This document shows, in pieces, positions 41,845 through 51,600 of a stretch of DNA of 64,000 nt. Origin of the DNA: Oscillospiraceae bacterium. GTDB lineage: Bacteria > Bacillota > Clostridia > Oscillospirales > Oscillospiraceae. A program made the position numbers and the translations under genes. The DNA lies in NCBI GenBank assembly GCA_020025655.1, contig JAHHRR010000001.1, positions 6,983 through 70,982 on the forward strand, in the 5' to 3' direction. Each line of letters opens with the position of its first letter. Positions within the stretch are counted from its first letter, which is position 1. The notes below the pieces were generated by a model. That model was not told the DNA's origin and searched no databases. It saw nothing but the letters and a program-made list of their open reading frames with translations.

Positions 41845-42760
41845 TTTTACCTCCGACTGTCTGGGAGATGATGTAACGGGGTCTGCCCTTTATCTCCTCG
41901 TAAATTCTGGCCACATAGTAACCTATAATACCAAGGCTTATCATTATAAGGCTTGCAGAGAACAGCAGAAGCAGAATAACAGTGGTAAAGCCTCCCAGAG
42001 CCACACCGGCAATCTTCTGTACAAGAGCGATTACACCCATGACTACTGAGGTGATCAGCATAATAATGCCCAGAATGGTTATAAGATGCAGTGGAGCAGA
42101 GGAGAAGGAGCCTATATTTGTTACAGCGTATTTAATAAGCGAAGATGTAGACCACTTGCTTTCGCCGACGGTGCGTTCCTGAACCTTGTAGCTGACGGTT
42201 GTTTTCTTAAAGCCTACCCAGAAGGAGAGCGCACGGAAAAATACATTGCGCTCGGGCATCTGATTCAGCGTGTCCACTACTTTGCGGTCAAGGAGCTTGA
42301 AGTCGGAAGAGGAGGACATATCCATGCCGGTGGCCTTGCTGATGAGCTTATAGAAGCTGCCGGCGGCAAAGCGATGCATTACACTTTCCTGACCTCTGTC
42401 CTCTTTTATGCCCTCGATTACTTCATAGCCCTGTTCCCAGAGCCTGTACATCTCTACAATCTTCTCAGGGGGGTGCTGAAGGTCGCAGTCAAGAACAACG
42501 CAGCAGTCGCCTGATGCTCTCTCAAGGCCTGCGAACATAGCGGATTCTTTTCCGAAGTTGCGGCTGAAGTGCAAACCTACAACATGGGGGTTAGCTTCAC
42601 TTGCAGCAACAATTTCGTTCCAGGTGTTGTCTTTTGAACCGTCATCCACAAACAGAAGCTCGTGGTCGATGCCTGCCCCGTCCAAAATGTCTGTAATGGT
42701 TTTAGAGGCTACGGCAATCATTTTTTCCTCGTTATATGAGGGTAAGATTACAGAAAGCAT
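41834..42760 (-). CDS. gtrB: GT2 polyprenyl-phosphate glycosyltransferase (GtrB-like)
   Basis: A membrane-bound GT2 enzyme that loads a sugar from a nucleotide donor onto undecaprenyl phosphate. It begins LSVILPSYNEEKMI, with FVDDGSKDNTWNEI (about 39), VVLDCDLQHPPEKI (about 90; the Asp-x-Asp), FKLLDRKVVDTL and two C-terminal helices (about 232-285). I use ATG 42760, eight bases after GGAG; a GTG at 42778 would extend it by six residues. It is flanked by the GT-C transferase and GtrA in a three-component glycosylation set. The sugar, often glucose, is not determinable. Confidence 0.9.
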   Translation of the reverse strand: MLSVILPSYNEEKMIAVASKTITDILDGAGIDHELLFVDDGSKDNTWNEIVAASEANPHVVGLHFSRNFGKESAMFAGLERASGDCCVVLDCDLQHPPEKIVEMYRLWEQGYEVIEGIKEDRGQESVMHRFAAGSFYKLISKATGMDMSSSSDFKLLDRKVVDTLNQMPERNVFFRALSFWVGFKKTTVSYKVQERTVGESKWSTSSLIKYAVTNIGSFSSAPLHLITILGIIMLITSVVMGVIALVQKIAGVALGGFTTVILLLLFSASLIMISLGIIGYYVARIYEEIKGRPRYIISQTVGGKNER

Positions 42761-42774
42761 AATCTGTTCTCCAA

Positions 42775-44364
42775 TCACTTAATCAAAAGGTATGCCGCTG
42801 AAAGACCGTTTTCATACAGCGGCTGATAGTTGTTAAAATCAGTAGTTTCAATAAGCTCCGGCAGCATTTCCTCCGGCACAAAGCCGCTGGACCAGAATAC
42901 ACTGCGGTCGATGTAAACTACACATTCATTGCTGTCTTTAAATTGTGCCAGATAATCATCCAGAGCAGTAGATTCAGGATCGGCAGCCATGAAAAAGCTG
43001 TCAAAGAAGAGAAGCTGCTGCAAGTCCTGAGTGATAGGCTCAAAGTGGTCATCAGTCATATAAATGCAGGGGGAGGAGCTGTGCTGTGCCGCCAGCTTAT
43101 CGTATTCGGGATACTCAGGATAAAGATAAGAGGGAGGAATACAGCGGGCAAACCACAGCGCAAGCAGAAGAGCAAAGCCGATGCAGGCTTTTTTGATTAC
43201 AAAACTGTGGCTGAAATCTCCGAGACTTTTTTCCAGCAGATATATTAAAAAGCTGACAGCTATAACGAATACAGGTGCAATATTATAGATGTATCGAGGC
43301 TCCAGAACAGGGGAGATAATTGATACTACAATAAAGGAAATAAGAGCAGGGACAATTATAACAAGGCTGTCAAGAGTGAGAACTCCGTCCTTTCCTGCCT
43401 TCACGATCTTTTTAATGAATATCAGAAGCAGAACAAACAGCAACAGAGTCAGGCAGACAGCAGCTTTTAAGCCCTGACGCATCTGACCGACGAAAAAGAC
43501 AAAGCGCTCTTTGTACTGATCCACTGCGCTTAAATTCTCAAGGGCATTTGCGCCGGAAACAAGCTTGCCGGAAAACAGATGATCCAGACAGGCGGGGAAG
43601 AAAACAAGCAGGCAGCCCACGCCCAAAAGCGCACTCACCGAGAAAATAACGGCGGGTTTATACTGCTTTCTGATTAAAGCATATATGAGATATGCGAGGC
43701 AAATAAAGAAAGCATAGAATACAAAGTAATACTGCGTCATAAGACCCAGAAAAATATTAAGCCCGATAAGGGGGTAGAGATAATTCCGGGGCTTTTCCAT
43801 AAGGCAGGCGATAAGATAAGCAAGGGTAAGCGTAAGCAGCGTAAGAAGCACATACATTCTTATCATAAGCATAGTGCTTAATCCAAGATTGCTCAGACCG
43901 TAAAGGGCAACGGCAATAACTGCGTTATCACGGCTGCCGAAAAGCTTGAATACCAGCTTATAAAGCACTATGAGTGCCAGCATGAAAATGATGAAATCAA
44001 GGATAAGGCCTGTCCATTTTGAAAATGCATCAGGTGTAAAAGAAGAAGCTATATTAAAGAGCCAGTAGTAAAGGGGAGGGTGGACGTCGTTCACCTGATT
44101 ATAGTAAACGGAGCCAAAATCAAAGCCCTCGCCGGAATTTACAGTAACGTAATCCAGCAGATCCTGCCTGGTCATTGTCTTATCTGCAAGGCTGCCGCCT
44201 TTGACGTCATCAAGAAACGGCGCATAATGGCTGTTTGAAAGTCCATAGGTATAGATTTCATCTATGAACATACCGGATTTCCGGCAGGAGAACATGAGAC
44301 AGACCGAAGCGATTATTATGAACACTAATACGAGTGCTCCGTATTTCTTTAAACTCTGCTTCAT
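42775..44364 (-). CDS. Multi-pass GT-C glycosyltransferase (family 39/ArnT-like)
   Basis: About 529 residues with some ten to eleven membrane helices. The first outer loop has FIDEIYTYGLSNS (about 33), an acidic Asp-Glu pair placed like the catalytic acidic residue of GT-C enzymes, followed by NDVHPPLYYWLFN (about 91-103), typical of PMT/ArnT-type transferases. The C-terminal outer domain ends the protein. It would take the flipped polyprenyl-sugar and attach it to a wall polysaccharide, teichoic acid or protein. I start at ATG 44364 with GGAGGA upstream rather than at 44439, which adds 25 residues without a Shine-Dalgarno. First gene of the operon. Confidence 0.83.
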   Translation of the reverse strand: MKQSLKKYGALVLVFIIIASVCLMFSCRKSGMFIDEIYTYGLSNSHYAPFLDDVKGGSLADKTMTRQDLLDYVTVNSGEGFDFGSVYYNQVNDVHPPLYYWLFNIASSFTPDAFSKWTGLILDFIIFMLALIVLYKLVFKLFGSRDNAVIAVALYGLSNLGLSTMLMIRMYVLLTLLTLTLAYLIACLMEKPRNYLYPLIGLNIFLGLMTQYYFVFYAFFICLAYLIYALIRKQYKPAVIFSVSALLGVGCLLVFFPACLDHLFSGKLVSGANALENLSAVDQYKERFVFFVGQMRQGLKAAVCLTLLLFVLLLIFIKKIVKAGKDGVLTLDSLVIIVPALISFIVVSIISPVLEPRYIYNIAPVFVIAVSFLIYLLEKSLGDFSHSFVIKKACIGFALLLALWFARCIPPSYLYPEYPEYDKLAAQHSSSPCIYMTDDHFEPITQDLQQLLFFDSFFMAADPESTALDDYLAQFKDSNECVVYIDRSVFWSSGFVPEEMLPELIETTDFNNYQPLYENGLSAAYLLIK

Positions 44365-44581
44365 AAAATTCCTCCGACAAAAAATTCTCATTAAAACAGT
44401 ATACGCCCAAACGCCGACAATCGCAACACTTTTCATCATTCACGACAGTATAAAGCGACAAAAAAGTATCTGGAAAATTGTACCGGCATATTTAAAATGC
44501 TATTGATTCTGTACTATAAATGCTCAGCGCCATTTGGCACTGAGCATTTTAAAGTTAAGCGGAATTTATCAGGCAGTATGC

Positions 44582-44615
44582 AAATAAAAGACGGAGAGGC
44601 ATATCCTCTCCGTCT
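44582..44615 (-). terminator. Terminator of the lgt operon
   Basis: Minus strand AGACGGAGAGG, loop, CCTCTCCGTCT then TTTATTT. A second hairpin (44518-44552, AAATGCTCAG with CTGAGCATTT) lies further downstream. Confidence 0.75.
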
Positions 44616-44621
44616 GATATT

Positions 44622-45044
44622 TTATTCCTCGGGATTGTTTTCGCTTTCCTCGACGATGTCTTCAAAATTGCAGATTTCAACTTCTATATCATCGTCGTCA
44701 TATTCTGCCTGAAACTCGGATTTCATGGACTTGATTTCATCATCCATATCTCTGAGCTTTTCCTTAATTTCATCTGCCTGAGCAAAAAGGGAAGCATAAT
44801 AAGGTTCGGGGGCATCATCCTTGTGATCTTCATAATAAAGACGGCCGATCTCAGTATAAACGCGCTTGAGCTCCTCGGCTTCGCCATTCATTTCAAGAGT
44901 AAGCTTTGCGATGCGGCCGCAGGATTTTGCTTTATCGACGCCCTTGTCATAAATGTTGCGGACGGTACCGCTTTCGGCAACGTCTTTTACTTTGCCAACG
45001 ATGTTGCTGATGGTGCCATGTATAATATCTTTATAATCTGCCAT
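44622..45044 (-). CDS. Unknown small helical protein of the lgt operon
   Basis: A 140-residue soluble protein without a recognised domain. The first 60 residues form an amphipathic helix (DIIHGTISNIVGKVKDVAESG) rich in Val and Gly. The middle is a predicted coiled coil (AEELKRVYTEIGRLYYEDHK and ADEIKEKLRDMDDEIKSMKSEF). The tail is strongly acidic (YDDDDIEVEI...ESENNPEE). It lies two bases after lgt and is followed by a terminator. A similar small acidic coiled-coil gene next to lgt occurs in related Clostridia as far as I recall. Function unknown. Confidence 0.6.
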   Translation of the reverse strand: MADYKDIIHGTISNIVGKVKDVAESGTVRNIYDKGVDKAKSCGRIAKLTLEMNGEAEELKRVYTEIGRLYYEDHKDDAPEPYYASLFAQADEIKEKLRDMDDEIKSMKSEFQAEYDDDDIEVEICNFEDIVEESENNPEE

Positions 45045-45046
45045 GT

Positions 45047-45967
45047 TTATTCCTCCTTGGCATTATTTACTTCAGCTTCGCCCTGCATATCGCTTTGAGC
45101 CTGAGCCTTTACCCTGTTGACAAAAAGATCTTCGGGCTTATGCGGTCTGCGGCTTTGGATAATGAGCACTGTCAATGCTGCAAGTGCAAGTATTACGGAA
45201 AGAAGCTGAGATACACGAATATTGCTGCTGCCTATGTAAAGGCTGTCGGTACGAAGTCCCTCAATCCATGCTCTTCCGATACCGTACCAGAAGAAATAGA
45301 TAAGCAGGCACTGACCGTCGTATTTTCTTTTGCCCTTGCGGTCAAAGATAATGAGGAAAATAAGACCTGCCAGATTCCAGAGGCTTTCGTATAAAAATGT
45401 AGGATGCACAAAAATTGTGGTGCCGTCGGGAGCGGTAAGCCCCATACGGCAGAAAACTGTGGTTTCGGCACCGAAGGCTTCACGGTTCATGAAGTTTCCC
45501 CAGCGGCCGAGAATCTGACCTATTAAAAGACCGTAGACCAGAATGTCGAGCATTGCAGAGAGGGGAATCTTCTTTTTTCTGCATATGATAAATGCAATGA
45601 TTATTCCGGCAATTACTCCGCCGTAGATTGCAAGACCGCCTTCCCAGATGGCGAAAATCTCAGACGGATGCTCAATGTAATGAGGCAGACGGAACAGAAC
45701 GTAATAAAGTCTTGCACCGATTATGGAGCAGGGAACAGTCCACAGCATAAAGTCGTAAATATCATCAGACGTTATACCGAAGCGCTTTGCGTTGCGGGCG
45801 CAGTAGACTGTACCCAGAATAAAACCTAAAGCAATGATTACTCCGTAAAAGTAGATGTTCTTTCCGAATACCGTGAAATATGCGGGGGGATTTATTGAAA
45901 AATCCCCGAACATGGGAAAGCTTATAACGGAATCACGCTGAATGGTTTCAAATAAAACAGGAAACAT
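45047..45967 (-). CDS. lgt: Prolipoprotein diacylglyceryl transferase
   Basis: Transfers diacylglycerol from phosphatidylglycerol to the lipobox Cys of prolipoproteins, the first step in lipoprotein maturation. The 306-residue protein has about seven membrane helices and the family signature GRWGNFMNREAFG (about residues 150-162), with the conserved Arg and Asn. YGGVIAGIIIAFIICRKKKIP precedes it, and PTFLYESLWNLAGLIFL and GRAWIEGLRTDSLYIG follow. It lies between the YfmH-like peptidase gene and the small helical protein, with start and stop nearly touching, so the four genes form one operon. Confidence 0.96.
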   Translation of the reverse strand: MFPVLFETIQRDSVISFPMFGDFSINPPAYFTVFGKNIYFYGVIIALGFILGTVYCARNAKRFGITSDDIYDFMLWTVPCSIIGARLYYVLFRLPHYIEHPSEIFAIWEGGLAIYGGVIAGIIIAFIICRKKKIPLSAMLDILVYGLLIGQILGRWGNFMNREAFGAETTVFCRMGLTAPDGTTIFVHPTFLYESLWNLAGLIFLIIFDRKGKRKYDGQCLLIYFFWYGIGRAWIEGLRTDSLYIGSSNIRVSQLLSVILALAALTVLIIQSRRPHKPEDLFVNRVKAQAQSDMQGEAEVNNAKEE

Positions 45968-45968
45968 A

Positions 45969-47252
45969 TTATGACCTCTTTGCTTTAATTATGGAAACAG
46001 CAAGTCTTTCAGGACTGAAATGTTCTTTTATAAAGGCTTCGCATTCCTCTTTTGTAATTTCTGCCAGCATTTCAGTTGCGTCAAAAACGCAGTAGCCATC
46101 AAACAGACAGAAGATAAGTGCTACGCATACGTTTTCAAAATCCTCAAGACCACGCAGTCTTGCACCCAGAGATGCTCTCTTGGCACGCTCAAAGCGGTCG
46201 CTGTCAAGACCTTCACGGGCAATCCTTGCAACCTCCTGATTTAAAGCTTCCAGAACCTTGTCAGGATCAGAACTTTCACCGCCGAGAAGCAGAGCGCCTG
46301 TTCCGGCAGTTACATTGCATTCATAGTCAAAATTGCGGCTTAAAAGACCCTTTGAATACAAATCCAGATAAAGGGGAGATGAGTAGCCTGCCAGAAGTCT
46401 GAGCGCAAGCTTTGCAACCAGACTCTGCCGCAGGGCCTTCTCGCCCTTTTCTGCGGGCTTCATCTTTGCGCCTATCATAAACTGAGGTGCGGAAACCTCC
46501 ATATTTTCCACAATAAGCTTCTGAGCGGGGAGCATATTATCATCCTCGGGGAAGCTTGCTTCGGGAATGGCGTGGAGCTGAGGTGAAAGAACCTCTTTGG
46601 CCACGGCAAGAACCATATCGGGGTCAACGTCACCCTCAACGGCAAGAATCATGTTGGAAGGACGGTAGAACATATTGTAGCAGTCGTAGAGTGTTTTGTC
46701 GGTGATGTGAGAAATACTTTCCACAGTGCCTGCAATTCTGTCCTTAACAGGGTGATTGGGATAGAGAAGCTTGTACAGATTATAGTAGATAGCTTCACCG
46801 GGGCTGTCCAGGCCCATTCCGATTTCCTGACCGATTATACCCTGCTCCTTGCTGACGGTGTCGGCAGTGAAATAAGGGGTGGAAACAAACTTCAAAAGCA
46901 GACGCAGGTTTTCCTCAAAGCTGTGGGTACACTGAAAATAATAACAGGTAACATCTTCAGAGGTGAAGGCGTTGGGATCTGCGCCGTTGGCATTTAAAAT
47001 GTTGAGTGCGCTGTCACCGTCCGGCATATCGAACATCTTGTGCTCAAGAAAGTGGGCAATTCCGGCGGGAGTTTCCATATCCCGACCTTCAAAGTTGAAA
47101 TTGCGGTGGCATCCGCCGTAATTTACCGCAAAAGCGGCAAAGCAGGTGGAAAAACCGGGCTTGGGGACTACACGCACACGCAGACCGTTGGGCAAAGTTG
47201 CCTCATAAAGGGTCTCACCTATATTCGGGTATTCACGGCTCTGCATTTTCAT
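45969..47252 (-). CDS. yfmH: M16 family peptidase, YfmH-like
   Basis: The 427-residue half of a two-part M16 peptidase. The inverted zinc motif His-x-x-Glu-His is in GIAHFLEHKMFD (about residue 68), and the second ligand Glu falls in the EQGIIGQEIGMGLD segment, so this subunit should be catalytic. The N-terminus contains TLPNGLRVRVVPKPGF. In Bacillus subtilis YfmH works with YfmF and is linked to 5-aminopentanol modification of EF-P, a role I only transfer by name. I use ATG 47252 with AGGAGG before it; it overlaps the yfmF stop by 20 bases. Operon continues to lgt. Confidence 0.87.
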   Translation of the reverse strand: MKMQSREYPNIGETLYEATLPNGLRVRVVPKPGFSTCFAAFAVNYGGCHRNFNFEGRDMETPAGIAHFLEHKMFDMPDGDSALNILNANGADPNAFTSEDVTCYYFQCTHSFEENLRLLLKFVSTPYFTADTVSKEQGIIGQEIGMGLDSPGEAIYYNLYKLLYPNHPVKDRIAGTVESISHITDKTLYDCYNMFYRPSNMILAVEGDVDPDMVLAVAKEVLSPQLHAIPEASFPEDDNMLPAQKLIVENMEVSAPQFMIGAKMKPAEKGEKALRQSLVAKLALRLLAGYSSPLYLDLYSKGLLSRNFDYECNVTAGTGALLLGGESSDPDKVLEALNQEVARIAREGLDSDRFERAKRASLGARLRGLEDFENVCVALIFCLFDGYCVFDATEMLAEITKEECEAFIKEHFSPERLAVSIIKAKRS

Positions 47253-48534
47253 TGTCTTCCTCCTCACCCTTCAGGAAATAAATCATATCGCATTCGATGC
47301 TGTTTGCAATCTCGATAACCTGCTCTTTTGTGACCTCTTCAATAAGCCCTGCAAAATCAGCAGGGCTGTAATCCTCGCCGTTTAAAGCTCTTGAGAGATA
47401 GAAGCCTTCAAGCTCGCCCTGAGAGTCCATAAGCGATCTCAGGTCGGAAGCTACACCGGCTTTTGCGGCGTTAAGCTCATCGTCTGTGATTTCGCCTCTC
47501 TTAACAGCGTCAAGCTGAGCGAGTATCTCATCCCTTGCTTTGCAGAAGTTGGGGAATTCAATACCGGAAGCCACAAGCATTATGCCTTTTTGAATGTTTA
47601 CGGCAGAGCTTGCATAATAGCAGAGAGAAAGCTTCTCACGCACGTTCATAAAGAGCTTTGAAGTAGAACCGGAGCCGTAAACAGCATTGAATACAAAAAT
47701 AGCTGCGGCATCAGGCTCTTCCATGCATTCACCAAGGCGGAAGCCCATGACAAGCTTACCCTGAGATACATCAAGCTCCTCCTCCACATATCTGGGCTTT
47801 TCCTCGACTGCGTTCATTCGCACATCTGTGCCTATATCGTAGTCGATATCAGCTCTCGGCAGAGGCATAAGCGCATCGGTGAAAGCTGATACCACTTCTC
47901 TGCGGCTCTTGCGTCCGCAGTAGAAAATCTCAACCGGGCAGCTTTGGAGCATATCGTGATAGTGACGGGTTAGCTTTTTATAGTGAATGTTTTCGCACTC
48001 GGATTCACTTCCCATAGCGCTGACGGCAAAGTCCTCAAAGCAGCACATTTCTTCAACACAGCGGAAAGTGGAATAAGCCTCTTTGCTGTTTATGCGCCCA
48101 CGAAGCAGCTGGAGCATTTTTTCCTTCTCACTGTCTACATACTGGGGAAGGAAAAGACCGCCTCTTGTGGCAGGAGCAATGAGCATTTCAGCCATTAACG
48201 CACAGGTCTGCCTCAGAATATCCTGCTTGCCGGGGAGAAAATCCTCCTCGGGAATACTGGAGTAAAAACCAAAGCACTGAATTTCACCTACCCGGCGTAC
48301 CACCGGCTCTATGGCCGCACCGTAAAGCTCATCCAGCTTTGCGGATATGGCTTCCATATCCCCGTACTGCACAGTACCACGGCGCAGTACATAAGGAATA
48401 AGAGCGTTCATTGAAGCGGTGTCCCTTTTAAGCTGAGCCAGCATATTCAAACTCATGCACGCGGTTTTAAATTTATCCGAATGTAAATGAGTCAGCCACA
48501 CGCCGGGCATTATTTCTGTCCTTGTATATTCCAT
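47233..48534 (-). CDS. yfmF: M16 family peptidase-like subunit, YfmF-like
   Basis: A 433-residue M16-fold protein that lacks the His-x-x-Glu-His zinc motif and so is probably the non-catalytic partner of the YfmH-like subunit. It begins MPGVWLTHLHSDKFKTACMSLNMLAQLKRDTASMNALIPYVLRRG, and ENIHYKKLTRHYHDMLQSCPVEIFY and NAVYGSGSTSKLFMNVREKLSLCYYASS are typical of the family. The pair together forms the clamshell chamber. First gene of the yfmF-yfmH-lgt-small protein operon. The ATG at 48534 follows GGAGGTGCCCT. Confidence 0.85.
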   Translation of the reverse strand: MEYTRTEIMPGVWLTHLHSDKFKTACMSLNMLAQLKRDTASMNALIPYVLRRGTVQYGDMEAISAKLDELYGAAIEPVVRRVGEIQCFGFYSSIPEEDFLPGKQDILRQTCALMAEMLIAPATRGGLFLPQYVDSEKEKMLQLLRGRINSKEAYSTFRCVEEMCCFEDFAVSAMGSESECENIHYKKLTRHYHDMLQSCPVEIFYCGRKSRREVVSAFTDALMPLPRADIDYDIGTDVRMNAVEEKPRYVEEELDVSQGKLVMGFRLGECMEEPDAAAIFVFNAVYGSGSTSKLFMNVREKLSLCYYASSAVNIQKGIMLVASGIEFPNFCKARDEILAQLDAVKRGEITDDELNAAKAGVASDLRSLMDSQGELEGFYLSRALNGEDYSPADFAGLIEEVTKEQVIEIANSIECDMIYFLKGEEEDNENAEP

Positions 48535-48611
48535 AGGGCACCTCCGTTTTTTAATATCTAATTATAACACTAAGTCGGGTAAATTGGTAGCTTTATTTCA
48601 TTAACCAGATG

Positions 48612-51600
48612 TTAAGAAAAGGGGTAGTTTATATGCTGAGTTTTGCCGTCTGAATCCCTGTAAGTGACTTTAAAAGCCGGTCTTTCGATTCCGTCAGACG
48701 GAGGGAGAACAACGGAGTTTTGAAGCTTTATCCCCAGCATATCTTCAAGTGCAACGGTGTAATACCATCCGGCAGAACCGGTATACCATGTCCAGCCTGC
48801 TTCACCCTCATGACCGGGAGCGGAATAGACGTCGGCAGCAAGAACATAAGGCTCGGCTTCGTATACACTGAGGTCGTGATTTTCAGGCAGAAGCATCAGG
48901 AGAATTTCACGTCCCTCTTTTGCCATGCCGCATTTGAAGCAGGCTGATGCGAGCCATACGGCGGCGTGGGTGTACTGACCGCCGTTTTCACGGAAGCCCT
49001 CGCCGTAGGAGGATATATAGCCGACATCCCGCTCGTCGTGTCTGTAAGGAGGAGTAAAAAGCTTTACTGTTGAATGCTGAGTGTCCACAAGCTTTGAAAG
49101 GGCGTATTTAAGGGCAGTTTTGACTTTCTCCTTATCCGAAAAGGGGTTAAAGGCGGCCCAGCTCTGCGGCAGAGAATCTATGCGCTGCTCTCCGCCGAGA
49201 ACACTGCCGTCGGCATGAAATCCACGGTAGTAGAAGCTGCCGTTAAAGCAGCTGTCAGCGGCTTTTCCCAGCTTTTCTGCCAGAGAATAGTAATTCTGAG
49301 CATCGTTTTCATGGAGCCTTTTTAAAAGCTCCGAGAATTTGAAAGCACATATCGAATAGAACCAGCCTAACCATACACTCTCTCCGTCAACTTTATTTAA
49401 ACCGTCATTCCAGTCTCCGCTGCCGAAGAAAGGCAGCCCGTGGGGGCCAAGGCCTCTGCGTTCACAGCAGCCCAGTGCGGCACGGATATGATTTAAAACT
49501 GTGTCGGATTTATCGGAAACGGCGGGTACTTCATAGCGTTCTCCTTCGTCAGCACCAAGCACAGGAGAATTAAGAAACGGAAGCTCTGATTTGCATATTG
49601 AAAGATCGCCTGTCTTTTTGCAGTATTCACATACTGCCCATACAAGCCACAGCAGATCATCAGAGCATCGGCTTCGGATGCCTTTATCTCCGTCGGGGTG
49701 TACGTGCCACCAGTGCATAACATCTCCCTCAAGATACTGATGACGGCAGCAGTCGAGAATTCTCTGCTTTGCAATATCCGGATCTATATAGAGCATATTT
49801 ACTGCATCCTGAAGCTGGTCACGGAAGCCGAATGCACCGCCGGACTGGTACACACTTGCCCGTGCCATTATGCGGCAGGCGATTGTCTGATAAGGCCCCC
49901 AGATATTGAGGTAATTATCAAGCTCTTCTATGCCGGTGGAGACTTTGAGCCGGCCTAAAAGGCTGCTCCAGTGCTGAGTGCATTTATTCAGCTCCGCAAG
50001 TGCGTTTTGCGGTACGGCAAGGCTTCTGAGCTTGTCGGCAGAGCATACACCGCAGACAAGAACTGTTATCTTTTCGGCTGCCAGACTCATTTCCATAGCC
50101 TGCGGTCTGAAATCGGTTTTGCATGAGCAGAAGCTGCTGGTTGCGGCGGAGAATTTGAGATTCTTAATATAGCTCTCCTTGTTTTGCGCCTCAAAAATGC
50201 CGTTTTCAAATTTACAGCTTAGAGAGCAGGCATCCTGACCCAGAACAGGCTTGAGCTTCCATGTCAGATTCAATCCCTCTGCGCCTTCTATTATATATAT
50301 CCTTACATTTTCCTCCACGGGAACAAAAGCGGTCAGATGGATGCTGCGGCCCTTGAAAATTTTATCCCAGCGTGCAACTCCGGCGGAGAAGCTTACTGCA
50401 CAGGGAATGTTATCGTTGGCTGCAAACAGGCTGAATGAAGAGCCGTTATATTCAGCTGTTAATGATTCTGAGCCGGTTGTTGCTGCGGCGGATTCCGGAG
50501 CTGCGGTTATCCGCATTTCCCGTGCGTTTTTATACCACATTGAGCCTGCACCGCAATCTGAAATTATGCAGCCGAAATCGTCGTTGCAAAGAATCTGCTG
50601 CCACATCTTTCCGGGCAGAGTGTTTTTTACGGCAAAGCGGAAGCTTTCATTTTCAAACATATACTGAGGTACAGTATATCGGGCTCTTGGCAGACCAGAT
50701 GCGGCAATTCTGAGCTCGGGCTTAAAAAGCCGCTGTTTACCTATTATGCAGGCAGCTCTGCTTTCAACCGCATCGGCGGCTTCTTTCGGGACAAAGTGTA
50801 TTCCGGCTCTTGCTCCTAAAAGGCTTTCAAGCCCGTGCAGTGTTAAAAATTCAAGAATACGTCTGTGCATAGGACGGTGATATTCTCCGCCCTCAGAGCT
50901 GAGATAAACCAGCTCGCATTCTATTCCGCAGCTTTTTAAAAGACAGAAGCGGCTGAGCACAGACATGGCTTCTGAGGATTGTGCGTCGCAGTAAATTATG
51001 GGATAGTCGCCGGAAATGCCGTATTTCCACAGCTCGGATTTTGCGGCTGCATTAGAAATCGGGGAGAGCAGAGAAGGGAGCATAGCCATACTGCGCCCGT
51101 ATTCGGCACTGTCCATGCCGAGCCTTGCGGCGGATGCTCCGGGCATGATTCCCCGCTCGGCACCGCTCAGAATTTCATCAGAGGCGTTCAGAACCTCATC
51201 CGGGCTGAAACCTGAGCAGACAGCAAATTTAACAGCTGTTTTAACACCTGCTTTAAGGCTTACTGCTGCGCAGAGAAGAACATCAGGCTCGGAAAGATAG
51301 GGGTTAAACTGCCTGTTTTCGGTAGAAATGCTTACAGGAACATTGCAGGAGGCACAAAGCCAGATGTCTTTAAGCGATGACCTTCTGAGCCGGTGAAGAA
51401 CAAGCTTTCCGTCACGGATTTCGGAGGCTATTCCCAGCTTCCAGAAAGCGGGATGATTTTCATAATCCTTATATGGGGCAAGTATGGGTTTGAAGTTCAG
51501 GCAGATTTTAAGCTCCCTGTCTCTTTCGGATAAAAGCTCTATCTGGCGCAGCTCACCGGGCTGAGTTCCTGACACAATGGTGCTGTATTCTATCTTTAAA

